A DNA stretch of 6,863 bases from Actinomycetota bacterium (GTDB taxonomy: Bacteria; Actinomycetota; Acidimicrobiia; Spongiisociales; ZC4RG35), in contig QGUS01000089.1 of the NCBI GenBank assembly GCA_003242515.1, positions 1-6,863 on the forward strand, written 5' to 3'. The position numbers and the translations under genes are program-made. Below, in pieces: positions 5,445-6,863 of this stretch (within the stretch, counting starts at the first letter, position 1; every line of letters begins with the position of its first letter). The notes under the pieces were generated by a model. The model was given only the letters and a program-made list of their open reading frames with translations. It was not told the DNA's origin and ran no database searches.

Positions 5445-6863
<1,419 letters not shown>

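Overview
The window is high-GC DNA, about 70% G+C by eye. It has dense, overlapping genes and strong purine-rich Shine-Dalgarno sites. It is most likely chromosomal DNA of an actinomycete-like bacterium. That placement rests on gene content (a B12-dependent ribonucleotide reductase, a PspC/LiaF-type membrane operon, GTG starts) and codon bias, so the phylum is an inference. The first 90 bases are not genomic. They are a degraded Illumina Nextera i7 adapter preceded by a T-rich run-off tail, so the left edge is a contig end with adapter read-through and the organism's DNA begins at about base 91.

Layout: (1) 91-2773, minus strand: a lutABC operon for oxidation of L-lactate to pyruvate, transcribed right to left in the order lutA, lutB, lutC. 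The stops and starts overlap, and lutC is cut at the contig edge just before its last residues. (2) 2774-2811: a 38-bp divergent intergenic gap with no clear ribosome binding site on either side. (3) 2812-4715, plus strand: a tight four-gene membrane operon. It encodes a YczE/YitT-type six-helix membrane protein, a PspC-domain protein, a LiaF-like protein with a beta-rich C-terminal domain, and a 62-residue two-helix protein. The last three share a homologous two-helix hairpin module. (4) 4720-5103, minus strand: a Rid-family (YjgF/YER057c/UK114) protein that converges on the operon across a 4-bp gap. A stem-loop covers both stop codons. (5) 5104-5444: the only long non-coding gap. It carries a good sigma-70-type promoter and a pair of NrdR-box-like sites 31 bp apart. 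(6) 5445-6863, plus strand: the N-terminal 473 codons of nrdJ, the adenosylcobalamin-dependent (class II) ribonucleotide reductase, running off the right edge.

Functionally these are independent housekeeping or accessory units: lactate use, an envelope-stress-like membrane module, a reactive-metabolite-type Rid protein, and dNTP synthesis. I see no mobile element, CRISPR array, tRNA or rRNA. I do not find strong evidence for a wholly new system. The points most worth following up are the three-gene expansion of one membrane hairpin module next to a YczE protein, the NrdR-type control region of nrdJ, the shared terminator, and the adapter contamination.
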